Positions 25,070 through 35,225 are shown, counted from the first letter of the stretch. The stretch: DNA of 64,000 nt from Hyalangium gracile (GCF_020103725.1 NZ_JAHXBG010000023.1:1-64000); one strand, 5' to 3'. Notes: generated from the sequence alone by a model not told the origin. A program made the numbers and translations.

Positions 25070-25146
25070 TGCCCGTGTCGGGCCCGAGCGCCACGGACTG
25101 GTATGCCTGTCATACCAGTTCGCGGCAAATCCGGCCGACAGGGAGG
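25070..25146 (-). repeat. Dispersed nested-hairpin element, copy A
   Basis: Inner arms ACTGGTATG (25097-25105) and CATACCAGT (25111-25119) are perfect and extend to 12 pairs with one G-U. Outer arms TGTCGGGCC (25076-25084) and GGCCGACA (25133-25140) enclose them. Read on the minus strand it aligns with copy B at 38122-38200: both contain CCCTGTCGG, then GAACTGGTATGACA, at nearly the same spacing. In that orientation it lies about 50 bases after the 1518-residue gene. The core resembles a GntR-type operator as well. Confidence 0.65.
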
Positions 25147-25196
25147 GGGAGCCTGCCTTCGCTGCCTGCCCCCTGACTCGGCTTCCCTGAAGAGGG

Positions 25197-28100
25197 CTAG
25201 CCCTCGGCGACGGCCTGGACGCTGGAGCGGTAGACGAAGATCCGCGCGGTGTTGGTGCGGTTGTCGGCCGGGATGAGGAAGAAGCCCTGGCCGCCGTCCT
25301 TGAAGTCCTGCGAGAAGCCCGCGACCTGGCGGCCGTCGTTGAAGGTGACGCGGATCTTCTGCCCCGCGGCCTGCGGCAGGCGCGCACCGGCCGGGAGCAT
25401 GAAGAAGATGGCCTTCACGCGCTTGCCGGGGATGCGCTCCGGGGTGAAGCCGGTCTGCTGCTCGAGCGCGATGGCCTCGTCCAGGAGATCCACGTCGCGG
25501 ATGATGCCGCGCTTCACCTGGCCTTCCACGGTGTGGATGATGACGCGGTGCTCGCCCTCCACGAAGCAGGAGCGTGGGCCCGCCTCCGAGGGCGCCAGGG
25601 GCGCACCCTTCGGCTCGAAGAGCGGCGCCTCCTCGATGGCGATGGCGGCCTCGGTCTGAGCCGCCGCGCGAGGAGGGGCAGGAGGCAGCGCCACGGGAGC
25701 CGCCGCGGCGGCCCGAGCGGGCGGAGGCGGGGGCGCGGCCGGGGGCAGCGGGACCGCGGCGTTCATGGACGGCATGCCCGGGGCGGGGCGTGCGCCTCCC
25801 GGAGAGGGCAGGGGCACGGCCACGGCAGGCGGACGGGCCGTCGGAGGAGGCGGTGGCGGCACCACCACCGCGCCCGCGTGCGTGGCCGGGGACGATGGCA
25901 CCCGAGCCGCTGCGGGCGCGGGAGGCGGCATCGGCACGGCGGCCGCGGACGGAGGCTTGGGGATGGCCACGGGCGCCCGGGCCGGAGCCGGCGGGGGAGG
26001 CGGGAGGGCCACCGCCGCCACGGGGCTGGGAGGCGGCATCGGGACGGGGGCCGGAGCGGCCTCCTCCGTGAACTCCACCTCGCCGATGTCCATGACGGGC
26101 AGCTCCTCGCTGGCGCTCGCCGCGGGGGGCGGGGGCGGAGGCGCGTCGTCGAAGCTGACGTCGATGCTCGGCTCGGGCTCGGCGGCCTCGATGGGCGGTG
26201 CCGGGGGCGCGTCATCGAAGCTGACGTCGATGCTCGGCTCGGGCTCGGCGGCCTCGACGGGCGGCGGAGGAGCGCTCCGGGCGATGCCCCGTTCCGGCTC
26301 GGAGAGGTTCTGCATCGGCGAGCCGAAGGCCGTGAGGTCCGCCGGGTAGTGCTGCTGCTGGCTACCGGCGCCCAGATCGTCCATCGGCGCGGCGAAGGGG
26401 CTGGGACCCGCGGGCCACTGGTCGCGGGGCGCGTACTCGTTCTCCTGCTCGGCGGAGAGCTTGGCGATCTCCGAGGTGGCGCCGAACACGTCACGCGCGG
26501 GCGGATCCTTGATCCATTCGGGCTCGGGCTCGGCCCACTCCGCGCGCTCGGGCTCCTGCGGCGCGGGTGGCGCCTCGGCGGGCTGCGCGGACCACTCCTG
26601 CGCGGGCTCCACGGGCGTGGCCTCCCAGCCCTGCGTCGGGGCCGGGGGCGGCGAGCCCTGCCAGTTCGTGTCCTCGGCGGGCGTGGCGGACCACTCGGCC
26701 TGGGCAGCGGGCTCGGGCTGCGCTTCCCAGGGCTGCCCCGGCTCCTCGGGAGTCGCCTCGAGGACCGGCTGAGCCTCTTCCTGCGCCGACGCGCTCCACT
26801 CGGGGGTGGCCTGAGGCTCGGGCGTCGGGCTCCAGTCGGTGCTCGCGCTGGCTTCAGGCGTCGGGCTCCAGTCGGAGGTGGTGCTCGTCTCGGGCGTGGC
26901 GCTCCACTCCGGCGGGGCGTTCGCCTCGGGCGCGGCGCCCCACTCGGGCGTGGCGCTCGTGTCGGGAGCGGCGCCCCACTCGGGCGTGGCGTTCGCCTCG
27001 GGCGAGGTGGTCCAGTCGGAGGAGGCAGCCGAAGACCCAGGCTCGGCCCAGGGGTTCTCCGGCGCGGGGGCCGGAGCGCCCCACTCGGGCGCCATGTCCG
27101 TGGTGGGAGGAGCGGAGCGAGATGTCTCCAGCCAGTCGGGCTGAGCGCCCTCGGAAGGAGCGGCCCAGTCCGTCGCGGGCGCGGCCTCGCTGGTGGAGGC
27201 CTGCATGCTCGCGGCGGGCGGCTCGCTGCCGGCCTCGGGACTGGCCCAGTCCGTCGAGGTCTCGTAGCTCACCATGGCCGCGGCGGGCGGGCCGGCCTCG
27301 ACCGAGGCCTCCGTGAGCTCGATGACGTCGCCGCCAGACTCCTGCGAAGGCTCGGGAGAGAGCTCGAGCGATCTGCCCGAGGCCTCCCACGCGCTGCCCT
27401 CGGTCGCGCTCGGGACGAGGTCCGCGTTGGTCGCGAGCGGGACGGCCTCCTCGGGGCTGCCGGAGAGGTCCACGTCCTCGAGGGGAGCATGGGCGCGGGC
27501 AGCCTCCGCCGCGGCCTCCTGCGGAGCGGACGTCTCCCAGGGAGGCGATGCCTCGCTGGCGCTGGCGGTGGGCTGCGAGGACTCGACGGCATCCTCGGTG
27601 AGCTCGATGGTGTCCGCCTGGAGATCCGGCCCGACCTGCACCGGACGGAGCTCGAGCGACGGAGGCTCGATGCTGGCCGAGAGGGGCGGTGCCGAGGGCT
27701 CGGGCTCGACCTCGGCGCCGAGATCGGCCACGTCGAAGGTGGGCGCCTCTTCCGGGACGGGGGCCGCGGCGGGAGCAGCAGGGGCCTGCTCGGCAGCGGC
27801 GGCGGGGGGCGGAGACACCTCCGCGCCCAGCTCCATCTCGAACTCGGAGACCTCGAGCGTCGGCTGCTCGGCGCTGGCGGAGGCCTGCGGCTGCGCGGGG
27901 GGCTCCTCCTCGATGGCAGTCGCCTCGAAGACCGGCGTGCTGTCGGGGCTCTCCGCCGACTGGTCCTGCTCCATCGCCGGCGGCGCGACGGGCTGGGCGG
28001 GCGCGGTCGCCGCAGGAGCCGATGCCGCGTCGTCGAACATGTCCTCGGAGGTGAGGGAGATCTCCTCCGCGGCCTCGAAGACAGGCTCGGCGGGCATGGC

Positions 28101-29753
28101 CGCCACGGGCGCGGCCTCGAGCGTCGGCTGAGGCTGGGGGCTCACGGGCTCCGCCGCCGTGTCCACGGCGAGCGGCGCGGAGTTCCAGGAGTCCGTCTCG
28201 GAGGAGAGGGGCTCCGCGGTGAGCTCCGGCTGGCTCTCGGGCAGCGCGGTCTCGAGCGTCGGAGCGGAAGGCGGCTCCGGCTGCACATCGTCCAGCGACA
28301 GCTCCTCGACCGGCATGGCCGTGAGAGGCTGCGGCTCGGCTTGGGGCTCGGGCAGAGGCTCGGGCTGCGGAGCGGCCTCCTCGGCGATCTCGGAGAAGGA
28401 GGTCTCCAGCACGACGTCCGAGGCGGGCTGAGGCTCGGCCTGGGCGGGAGCCGACTGTTCCGCGAAGGGCGCCGAGGGCGCGGGCTCTGGCTCGGCGTCG
28501 GGCTCGATCAGCGAGACGTCGTCCGCCTCCAGCTCGATGGCGTCCGCGGCCTCCTCGGCCGGGAGCTCGGGCAGATCGCTCTCGGGAGCGGGCTGGGCCT
28601 CGAGGTGGGCCTCCGGCGCGATGCTGGCCGCTGGGAACTCGGAGACGGGAGCCTCCGCGGGCTGCGCCGGAGACACCTGGACGTCGCTGTTCAGGTCCGC
28701 GAAGGAGGAGTCCGGAGCGCTCTCCGGCTCCACGCTCTCCACATCCGTCACTTCGTCGGCGGAGACCTCGACGACGTCATCCGCCTCGGCCTGCGGCACG
28801 GCGTCCTGCTCGGCCTGGCCCCCGGAGAGAGCCTCGACGGGAGCGGGAGCGGTCTCGGGCGGAGTGCTCCAGGCGGACGAGCCGCTCAGCGAGCTGAAGT
28901 CGACCTCTTCCGCCGCGGGCTGGGCCGTCTCCGGCGCGGCGGCGGGAGCCGGCTGCTCATACGCTCCTTCGGACGCAGCAGGCCAGGCCGGCTCCGCCGG
29001 AGTCTGCTCCGGGTAGTACGGCTGCTCGTAGCCAGCGGCGTAGGCCTGGTTGGGGTCCGCCGGGTACGGCGACTGCTGGCCCTGGGTCGCGTAGCCCGGG
29101 GCGGCATAGGCGGCCTGGGTCGGATCGTAGCCCTGCTCGGCGGCGTAGCCCTGGTTGGCGTCGTAGCCCGGAGTGGCGGCGTAGCCCTGGTTGGCGTCGT
29201 AGCCCTGGGTGGGATAGGCGCCGTAGCCCTGCGCCTGGTTGGGATCGTAGCCCTGCGCCTGATTCGGATCGTAGCCCTGCGCCTGGTTGGCGTCGTAGCC
29301 CTGGGCGGGATAGGCGCCGTAGGCCGGGTTGGGAGCGTACGCCTGGTTCGGGTCGTAGCCCTGGGCATAGCCCTGGTTCGGGTCATAGCCCTGCTGGGGA
29401 TAGCCAGCGGGGTAGGCGTACCACTGGCCATCCGCGCCGTAGTAGCCCTGGGGCTGAGGCGGATAGGCCGGCGCCGGGGAGGGGTACCACTGGCCGTCCG
29501 TGCCGTAGTAGCCCTGGGGCTGCTGGGGGTAGCCGGCGGGGTAGGCGTACCACTGGCCATCCGCGCCGTAGTAGCCCTGGGGCTGCTGAGGGTAGGCCTC
29601 GGCCGGAGGGGGCTCCTGGATCGGCGCGTCCTGGACTCCCAGGAGTCCACGCAGCTCGTTCCAGCGAGCCTCCTCTACTGGGGAAAGGCTCCCCATCTTC
29701 CGCTTCTCATCGAGGAAGCGGAACTCTCTCATCGCCGCGCGCGTGTCGGACAT
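25197..29753 (-). CDS. 1518-residue disordered protein with Tyr/Gln/Gly-rich N-terminus
   Basis: Residues 1-40 form a short charged helix pair (REFRFLDEKRKMGSLSPVEEARW). Residues about 50-260 are a low-complexity domain made of QGYYGADGQWYAYPAGY and QGYDPNQ/QGYDANQ repeats, closely resembling prion-like Tyr/Gln/Gly/Asn domains. Then come about 1100 residues of acidic Ala/Pro/Glu/Ser sequence with local repeats, for example EPSIDVSFDDAP twice near 26150-26260 and TPEWGA/S units. A Pro-rich basic stretch follows, and the last 125 residues form a folded domain (HRVIIHTVEGQVKRGIIRDVDLL ... VTFNDGRQVAGFSQDF) resembling small beta-barrel domains of PilZ-like or DUF6982-like type. No signal peptide. 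Function unknown; scaffolding or condensate formation is plausible. Confidence 0.85.
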   Translation of the reverse strand: MSDTRAAMREFRFLDEKRKMGSLSPVEEARWNELRGLLGVQDAPIQEPPPAEAYPQQPQGYYGADGQWYAYPAGYPQQPQGYYGTDGQWYPSPAPAYPPQPQGYYGADGQWYAYPAGYPQQGYDPNQGYAQGYDPNQAYAPNPAYGAYPAQGYDANQAQGYDPNQAQGYDPNQAQGYGAYPTQGYDANQGYAATPGYDANQGYAAEQGYDPTQAAYAAPGYATQGQQSPYPADPNQAYAAGYEQPYYPEQTPAEPAWPAASEGAYEQPAPAAAPETAQPAAEEVDFSSLSGSSAWSTPPETAPAPVEALSGGQAEQDAVPQAEADDVVEVSADEVTDVESVEPESAPDSSFADLNSDVQVSPAQPAEAPVSEFPAASIAPEAHLEAQPAPESDLPELPAEEAADAIELEADDVSLIEPDAEPEPAPSAPFAEQSAPAQAEPQPASDVVLETSFSEIAEEAAPQPEPLPEPQAEPQPLTAMPVEELSLDDVQPEPPSAPTLETALPESQPELTAEPLSSETDSWNSAPLAVDTAAEPVSPQPQPTLEAAPVAAMPAEPVFEAAEEISLTSEDMFDDAASAPAATAPAQPVAPPAMEQDQSAESPDSTPVFEATAIEEEPPAQPQASASAEQPTLEVSEFEMELGAEVSPPPAAAAEQAPAAPAAAPVPEEAPTFDVADLGAEVEPEPSAPPLSASIEPPSLELRPVQVGPDLQADTIELTEDAVESSQPTASASEASPPWETSAPQEAAAEAARAHAPLEDVDLSGSPEEAVPLATNADLVPSATEGSAWEASGRSLELSPEPSQESGGDVIELTEASVEAGPPAAAMVSYETSTDWASPEAGSEPPAASMQASTSEAAPATDWAAPSEGAQPDWLETSRSAPPTTDMAPEWGAPAPAPENPWAEPGSSAASSDWTTSPEANATPEWGAAPDTSATPEWGAAPEANAPPEWSATPETSTTSDWSPTPEASASTDWSPTPEPQATPEWSASAQEEAQPVLEATPEEPGQPWEAQPEPAAQAEWSATPAEDTNWQGSPPPAPTQGWEATPVEPAQEWSAQPAEAPPAPQEPERAEWAEPEPEWIKDPPARDVFGATSEIAKLSAEQENEYAPRDQWPAGPSPFAAPMDDLGAGSQQQHYPADLTAFGSPMQNLSEPERGIARSAPPPPVEAAEPEPSIDVSFDDAPPAPPIEAAEPEPSIDVSFDDAPPPPPPAASASEELPVMDIGEVEFTEEAAPAPVPMPPPSPVAAVALPPPPPAPARAPVAIPKPPSAAAVPMPPPAPAAARVPSSPATHAGAVVVPPPPPPTARPPAVAVPLPSPGGARPAPGMPSMNAAVPLPPAAPPPPPARAAAAAPVALPPAPPRAAAQTEAAIAIEEAPLFEPKGAPLAPSEAGPRSCFVEGEHRVIIHTVEGQVKRGIIRDVDLLDEAIALEQQTGFTPERIPGKRVKAIFFMLPAGARLPQAAGQKIRVTFNDGRQVAGFSQDFKDGGQGFFLIPADNRTNTARIFVYRSSVQAVAEG

Positions 29754-29889
29754 CCGTCCACCTTGCTACGGGGGGTAAGGCGTAAGCGGTGCGAGGTTCC
29801 CGCCATAACGCCCGAAGCGCAAATTTGGAGGCGAGAGTGTAGGAGAGTCTCATCAACCGGTAAACGGACCAGAATGGCTCGATCGGCCG

Positions 29890-31266
29890 CTACCTGTGGG
29901 AGAGGGCCGATTTCACCTCCTCGTCCAGCTTTGCCACATCCATGTCGTAGTGGGACTGGAGCGCCTTCTCGAAGGGCGTGCCCTGGCCCACCTCGCGGAT
30001 GAGGGCGAGCAGGCGAGGGGCCCCTCCCCGGCGCATCAGCTCGCGGACGGCCACGGCGGAGGTGGCATAGGCCATGGTGGGGTCCGAGCTCTGGATGAGC
30101 GCGCCCTGGGCCAGGCTCTTGAGGCTGGGGAGCCTGCCGCCGCGCGCCGCGCTGCGCAGCGCGTTGCCGATGAGGACGGGCGGGCCGTCGCCGCCGAGGT
30201 AGCGCCACTCGACGTACTCGGCCAGGCCCTCGTTGAGCCAGGTAGGGAGCTGGTGGTCGGCGCCGCCGCAGAAGTCGTCCACGGCGGAGTGCACGTACTC
30301 GTGCACGAGGGTGGCCTTGGTCTGCTGGGTGAGCTCGGCGGCATCGTTGATGCGCATGGCGCCGTCCGAGTAGAGGCCGGCGGCGGCGCGGGCCAGCGAG
30401 GCGCCCTGGTGGGTGCGGAACTCCTCGCGGGTATAGAGGATGACGTCCACGGGGGACTCGCGCGCCTCGCCGAGGATGTCGCGGGTGTGCTCGTAGGCCT
30501 CCTCCAGCGTGGCGATGACGCGGCCCTCGTACTCGGCGCGCTGGCCGAAGTCGCGGTTGTTGTTGAAGTACTTCACCACGAAGCGCCGGTTGGAGCGGGT
30601 GCGCATGCCGTCCGAGCTCACGCCGGACTCGTAGGTGAGGCTGGCCGAGCGCGTGTCGCCCTCGTCCCGGGCGATGGCGGGCCGCGACCTGCCGCCGGAG
30701 GGGCCGTCCTCGCCGCTCATGCGCCGCTCGAGGCTCTCGGCCTGGGCGCGCGCCTGGGTGTCCTCGGCGGAGAGGCTTCTGGCCTTCTGGATCAGCTTCT
30801 TCGCCTCGGCGGCCTGGGGAGAGCGGGGCGGCACCTTGCCGAGCGCCTCCGCCGCGCCGGCTCCGTCCTTCTCCGCGAGCAGCAGCTTGCCCAGCTCCAG
30901 GCCGAAGGCGCCCTCCTTGGGGTAGGTGGCCAGGCCCTTGCGCAGCGCCTCCTCGGCGGCGCCGCGCTGATCCGTGGCGAGCGCCGCGCGAGCCAGGCAG
31001 CGCAGTCCGCCCGCGGTCTCCTCGAAGGCCACGGCGCGCTCGCCCAGCGAGTACGCCATCACCGCGTCGTTGCCCACCAGCGCCTCGCAGCCCTTGAGCA
31101 GGGGCCCGGCGATGGCCTTGCGCTCGGCCTCCGGGTAGCCCTTGGGGTCCGCCGAGGAGTAGGTGAGGTACAGGTCCTCCCACGCCTTGCTCTTGGCGAG
31201 CTGCTGGGCCTTCTGGGCCGAAGGAGGCGAGGCGGTGAGGAGGAGGGCGAGGAGGAGGGCGCTCAT
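29890..31266 (-). CDS. Secreted gluzincin-type metallopeptidase with TPR-like N-terminus
   Basis: Start at ATG 31266 gives a signal peptide (SALLLALLLTASPPSAQ). Residues about 20-160 are helical repeats of TPR type. The C-terminal half is a peptidase domain with H322-E-x-x-H326 and, 19 residues on, N345-E346-G-L-A-E350, the gluzincin zinc-ligand and catalytic arrangement of the peptidase MA-like clan. It is probably periplasmic or membrane-associated. Substrate unknown. It lies between the 1518-residue gene (upstream of that gene, same strand, 136-bp gap) and the threonine dehydratase gene (51 bp). Confidence 0.88.
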   Translation of the reverse strand: MSALLLALLLTASPPSAQKAQQLAKSKAWEDLYLTYSSADPKGYPEAERKAIAGPLLKGCEALVGNDAVMAYSLGERAVAFEETAGGLRCLARAALATDQRGAAEEALRKGLATYPKEGAFGLELGKLLLAEKDGAGAAEALGKVPPRSPQAAEAKKLIQKARSLSAEDTQARAQAESLERRMSGEDGPSGGRSRPAIARDEGDTRSASLTYESGVSSDGMRTRSNRRFVVKYFNNNRDFGQRAEYEGRVIATLEEAYEHTRDILGEARESPVDVILYTREEFRTHQGASLARAAAGLYSDGAMRINDAAELTQQTKATLVHEYVHSAVDDFCGGADHQLPTWLNEGLAEYVEWRYLGGDGPPVLIGNALRSAARGGRLPSLKSLAQGALIQSSDPTMAYATSAVAVRELMRRGGAPRLLALIREVGQGTPFEKALQSHYDMDVAKLDEEVKSALSHR

Positions 31267-31316
31267 GCCCACCCAGTATGGCCGAGCCCCGGTGCGGCGT
31301 TGAAGGGCCCCTGGGG

Positions 31317-32534
31317 CTACGTCTCCTCGGCCACCTGCCAGCCCTGGCGGCTGAGCGCGTCGATCAGCTCCTGGATGTGGGGACGGCCGGTGGTCTCCAG
31401 CGTCACCTCCACCATGACTTCCCCCAGGCTCGCCTTGGAGAAGGCGCGGTTGTGGTGGATCTCCACGATGTTGGCGCGCTGCTCGGCGATCTGCGAGGTG
31501 AGGCCGGCGAGCATGCCGGGGCGATCCGGCATGCGCACCTCCAGCCGCACCAGGCGCCCGGCCTTCACGAGGCCCCGCTCGATGATGCGGCTGATGACGT
31601 TCATGTCGATGTTGCCGCCGCCCAGCAGGACGACCACCTTCTTGTCGTTGGCCGCCGGGATGTGGTTGTTGATGAGCGCGGCGATGCCCACCGCGCCGGC
31701 GCCCTCCACCACGCTCTTCTCCTGCTCCAGCATCACCAGGATGGCGTTGGAGATCTCCTCGTCGTCCACGGTGACGACGTCGTCCACGTACTTGCGCACC
31801 ATGGAGAAGGTGAGCTCGCCGGGCCTGCGCACCGCGATGCCGTCCGCGATGGTGGCGCCCGCGGGCAGCTCCACCACGTGCCCCGCCTGGAGCGAGGCCT
31901 TCATGCTTCCGAGCGCCTGCGTCTGCACGCCCACCACCTGGATGCGCGGGTTGGTCTCCTTGAGCGCGCAGGCGATGCCGGAGATGAGCCCGCCGCCGCC
32001 GATGGGCACCACCACCATGTCCATGAAGGGCGTCTGCTCCAGCAGCTCCAGGCCGATGGTGCCCTGGCCGGCGATGACCTGCGCGTCATTGAAGGGGTGG
32101 ACGAAGACGAGGTTCTGCTCCTTCTGGATGCGCAGGGCCTCGGCGTAGGCCTCGTCGAAGTTGGCGCCCTGGAGGACGACGTGGGCGCCGTACTCGTCGC
32201 GGGTGCGCGTCACCTTGATGAGCGGGGTGCGCTCGGGCATGACGATGGTGGCCTTCACTCCCAGCTTGCGGGCGTGGTAGGCGAGCCCCTGCGCGTGGTT
32301 GCCCGCCGAGGCCGCGATGACGCCCCGTGCCTTCTCCTCGGCGCTCAGGGTGAGCAGCTTGTTGAGCGCGCCGCGCTCCTTGAAGGCGCCCGTGTGCTGC
32401 AGGTTCTCCATCTTGAACCAGATGGCCGAGCAGCCGGTCCGCTCGGTGAAGTAGTCCGAGGCCTCACAGGGCGTGGGACGGATGGCGCCACGGATGCGCT
32501 CTCGCGCGGCGAGGATGTCCTGGAGTTTCACCAT
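31317..32534 (-). CDS. ilvA: Threonine dehydratase (ammonia-lyase) with ACT domain
   Basis: A 405-residue PLP enzyme of the serine/threonine dehydratase family converting L-threonine to 2-oxobutanoate and ammonia. PLP lysine K52 in the TGAFKERGA motif; substrate loop SAGNHAQG; phosphate-binding GGGGLISG. The C-terminal 75 residues form one ACT regulatory domain (RLVRLEVRMPDRPGMLAGLTSQIAEQ). The single ACT and length of about 400 fit the TIGR01127-type enzymes rather than the long E. coli IlvA with two ACT-like units; a catabolic role (TdcB-like) is possible. The start ATG at 32534 is the only one near the conserved beginning. Confidence 0.92.
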   Translation of the reverse strand: MVKLQDILAARERIRGAIRPTPCEASDYFTERTGCSAIWFKMENLQHTGAFKERGALNKLLTLSAEEKARGVIAASAGNHAQGLAYHARKLGVKATIVMPERTPLIKVTRTRDEYGAHVVLQGANFDEAYAEALRIQKEQNLVFVHPFNDAQVIAGQGTIGLELLEQTPFMDMVVVPIGGGGLISGIACALKETNPRIQVVGVQTQALGSMKASLQAGHVVELPAGATIADGIAVRRPGELTFSMVRKYVDDVVTVDDEEISNAILVMLEQEKSVVEGAGAVGIAALINNHIPAANDKKVVVLLGGGNIDMNVISRIIERGLVKAGRLVRLEVRMPDRPGMLAGLTSQIAEQRANIVEIHHNRAFSKASLGEVMVEVTLETTGRPHIQELIDALSRQGWQVAEET

Positions 32535-32705
32535 TGCCCGGCCCCATAGCGGATGCGGGGCGGGTGGGAAAGGGGGAGGGCGTGTACGGGACGTTGGAGA
32601 TGCAAGCAGGACGACCCCTCGGCAGATGGGTTCACGGTGCAGCCCGTGTTACTGACAGGGAAGGGCGTGGCTCACGCTGTCATGCACGTCCTCAGCGAGG
32701 AGCCC

Positions 32706-35222
32706 ATGGTGCGAGTTCAAGACGGAATGACCGGTTCGGAGGCCTCCGTGCGTCCTGCCAACCGGAAGCACCCCGGGCCGCTCCAGGAAGTGCTGGCGGA
32801 GTTGGCCGATCCGGTGGGGCTGCTCGACGGCTTGTTCCTTCACTCGCCCGTGCCCTACAGCCTCTTCACGGCGGACGGGCACTGTCTGCTCACCAACCCT
32901 GCGTACCGGGCGATGTTCGGCCGGGAGCCGCCCGCGTCGTACAGCGTCTTCGAGGACGAGGTGCTCGAGCGGCTGGGCGTCGCCGCGCTGTTTCGCCAGG
33001 CCTTCCAGGGGGAGACGGTGGAGACGCCGGTCTTCTGGTACGACCCGAAGGAGCTGGGGCACGTCCAGGTGCCGGACGCGCGACGGGCGGCCATCTCCTG
33101 TACCTGCTTCCCCCTGAAGACGCAGGAGGGGGAGATCCGCCACGTGGTGATCGCCTACAAGGACGTGACGGCGGAGTGGACGGTGCGGGACGTGGAGCAG
33201 GAGCGGCTGAAGCTGGTCCTCAAGGCGGGAGGCCTGGGGCACTGGGAGCTGGATCTGCGGACGCAGCGGCTCACGGTCTCCGAGGGCTGCAAGGCCAACT
33301 TCGGGCTGCCGTCGGACGCGGACCTGTCGTCGTACGAGCGGCTGCGTGCCTGCATCCACCCGGAGGATCGCTCCGCCATGGAGGAGGCGGTGGGGCGCTC
33401 CATCTCCCGCGGGGAGGACTACTCCGCGGAGTATCGCGTCGTCACCCCCGAGGGAGGGACTCGCTGGGTGGTGGCGCGCGGGCAGGTGGTCCACGCGGAG
33501 GACGCCACCCCGGTGGGGATGATGGGCGTCACGGTGGACATCACCGAGCTCAAGAAGACGCAGCGCGACCGTGAGCAGCTGGTGAAGGAGCTGGGCGAGG
33601 AGCGCGCGCGGCTCCGGGCCGTGCTGGACAACATCCCGGCCGGGGTGCTGCTGGCGGAGGCTCCTACCGGGCGCATCGTCCTGGGCAACGCGCAGGTCGA
33701 GCGCATCCTGCGCCACCCGGTGCTCCATTCGCCGAGCGTGGAGGAGTATGGCGAGTGGGTGGGCTACCACCCGGATGGACGGCGGGTGGACGGGAGCGAG
33801 TGGCCGCTGGCGCGGGCGCTCCGGGGCGAGACGGTGCCGGCGGAGCGCTTCCTCTACCAGCGAGGGGACGGCACCCAGGGGTGGATCCGCGTGGAGGGCG
33901 CACCCATCCGCCACGAGGGGCGCATCACGGGGGGCGTCATCGCCTTCTATGACATCCAGCAGGAGCGGCGTGCCGAGGAGCGGCTGAGGGCGCTGGCGGA
34001 CACGTCGACGGCGCTGGCGCAGGCCTCGACGGACTTCAGCACCGCGCTGGAGGATCTGGCGCGGCTGGCCAGCGAGTCGCTGGGGGAGTGCTGCGTGCTG
34101 ACGCTGGTGGACGAGGAGCGGCAGGTGCTCGACATCGTGGCCTCGTACCACCCGGAGCCCGAGGCCCGGCGGCTGCTCAAGGCCACGATGCACGACTCCT
34201 ATGACAACGAGGGAGGGCCGGCCATGCGGGTGGTGAGGACAGGCCAGCCCATACTCCTGGCCCGAGTTCCCCAGGAGGGGCTGCTCGAGTCCCTGGTTCC
34301 CGAGGCGCGCCCGTTCACGGAGCGCTATGGCCTGCACAGCGTGCTCATCGTGCCGCTGCGGGCCCAGGGGGCCGTCATCGGGACGCTGGGCGTCTCACGC
34401 GGGCGAGCCGACTGGCCCTATACGGTGGAGGACCAGGAGTTCCTGCAGGAGATGGCGGACCGGGCGGGGCTGGCCATCCAGAACGTGCGGCTGCTCAAGA
34501 CGGCCCAGCAGGCCGTGCAGCTGCGGGACGACTTCCTCTCCATCGCCAGCCATGAGCTGAAGACGCCGCTCACGCCGTTGAGCCTCAAGCTCCAGGTCAT
34601 GGCGCGGCTGGTGAGCTCCGAGCAGGGCGAGGAGCTGACCCAGCGGCTGGGGAGAGACCTGGATGGGATGCGCCGGCAGGTGAGGCGCCTGTCGGACCTG
34701 ATCAGCGACCTGCTGGACGTGGCGCGCATCAGCGGTGGACGCCTGAGGCTGGAGCTCGATCAGGTGGACCTGGCGAGTCTGGTGCGCGAGGTCTCCGCGC
34801 GGTTCGAGGCGGAGGCGGAGCGAGCGGGAGGGAGGCTGCAGGTGTACGTGGAGGCGCCGCTGGTGGGGCGCTGGGATCGCCTGAGGCTGGAGCAGGTGGT
34901 GACGAACCTGCTGTCCAATGCCCTCAAGTACGGCCCGGGCAAGCCCATCCACGTGCGCGCGGAGCTGCACGGGGAGCGCGCCCGGCTGACGGTGAGGGAC
35001 GAGGGGATTGGCATCGACGCTCCGCACCTGGCGCGCATCTTCGAGAAGTTCGAGCGCGCGGTGTCGGATCGCCACTACGGAGGCCTGGGGCTGGGGCTCT
35101 ACATCACCCGGCAGATCGTCCGGGCGCTGGGAGGGGCCATCGGTGTGGAGAGCGAGCTCGAGCGGGGCTCCACCTTCACCGTGGAGCTCCCGCTGCGAGG
35201 CCCGGAGGCGCCGCGCCCCTGA
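32706..35222 (+). CDS. Soluble PAS/GAF sensor histidine kinase
   Basis: Start chosen at ATG 32706, seven bases after GAGGAG; the frame is open upstream but without coding character. About 838 residues: PAS-like domain (about 35-150), a second PAS with PAC tail (about 165-285, ending MMGVTVDITELKK), a third PAS (about 300-425), a GAF domain (about 440-590), HisKA with phospho-acceptor H616 (IASHELKTPL), and HATPase_c with NLLSNALKYG and DEGIGI boxes. No membrane helices, so it senses cytoplasmic cues. It is an orphan kinase with no response regulator adjacent, as is common in myxobacteria. Confidence 0.92.
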   Translation: MVRVQDGMTGSEASVRPANRKHPGPLQEVLAELADPVGLLDGLFLHSPVPYSLFTADGHCLLTNPAYRAMFGREPPASYSVFEDEVLERLGVAALFRQAFQGETVETPVFWYDPKELGHVQVPDARRAAISCTCFPLKTQEGEIRHVVIAYKDVTAEWTVRDVEQERLKLVLKAGGLGHWELDLRTQRLTVSEGCKANFGLPSDADLSSYERLRACIHPEDRSAMEEAVGRSISRGEDYSAEYRVVTPEGGTRWVVARGQVVHAEDATPVGMMGVTVDITELKKTQRDREQLVKELGEERARLRAVLDNIPAGVLLAEAPTGRIVLGNAQVERILRHPVLHSPSVEEYGEWVGYHPDGRRVDGSEWPLARALRGETVPAERFLYQRGDGTQGWIRVEGAPIRHEGRITGGVIAFYDIQQERRAEERLRALADTSTALAQASTDFSTALEDLARLASESLGECCVLTLVDEERQVLDIVASYHPEPEARRLLKATMHDSYDNEGGPAMRVVRTGQPILLARVPQEGLLESLVPEARPFTERYGLHSVLIVPLRAQGAVIGTLGVSRGRADWPYTVEDQEFLQEMADRAGLAIQNVRLLKTAQQAVQLRDDFLSIASHELKTPLTPLSLKLQVMARLVSSEQGEELTQRLGRDLDGMRRQVRRLSDLISDLLDVARISGGRLRLELDQVDLASLVREVSARFEAEAERAGGRLQVYVEAPLVGRWDRLRLEQVVTNLLSNALKYGPGKPIHVRAELHGERARLTVRDEGIGIDAPHLARIFEKFERAVSDRHYGGLGLGLYITRQIVRALGGAIGVESELERGSTFTVELPLRGPEAPRP

Positions 35223-35225
35223 GCC

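Noticed and set aside
25533-30002. 1489-codon open frame antisense to the disordered protein
   Set aside because: Arg/Gly-rich shadow of a repetitive gene; it spans the gene's own start and promoter and has no recognisable domain.
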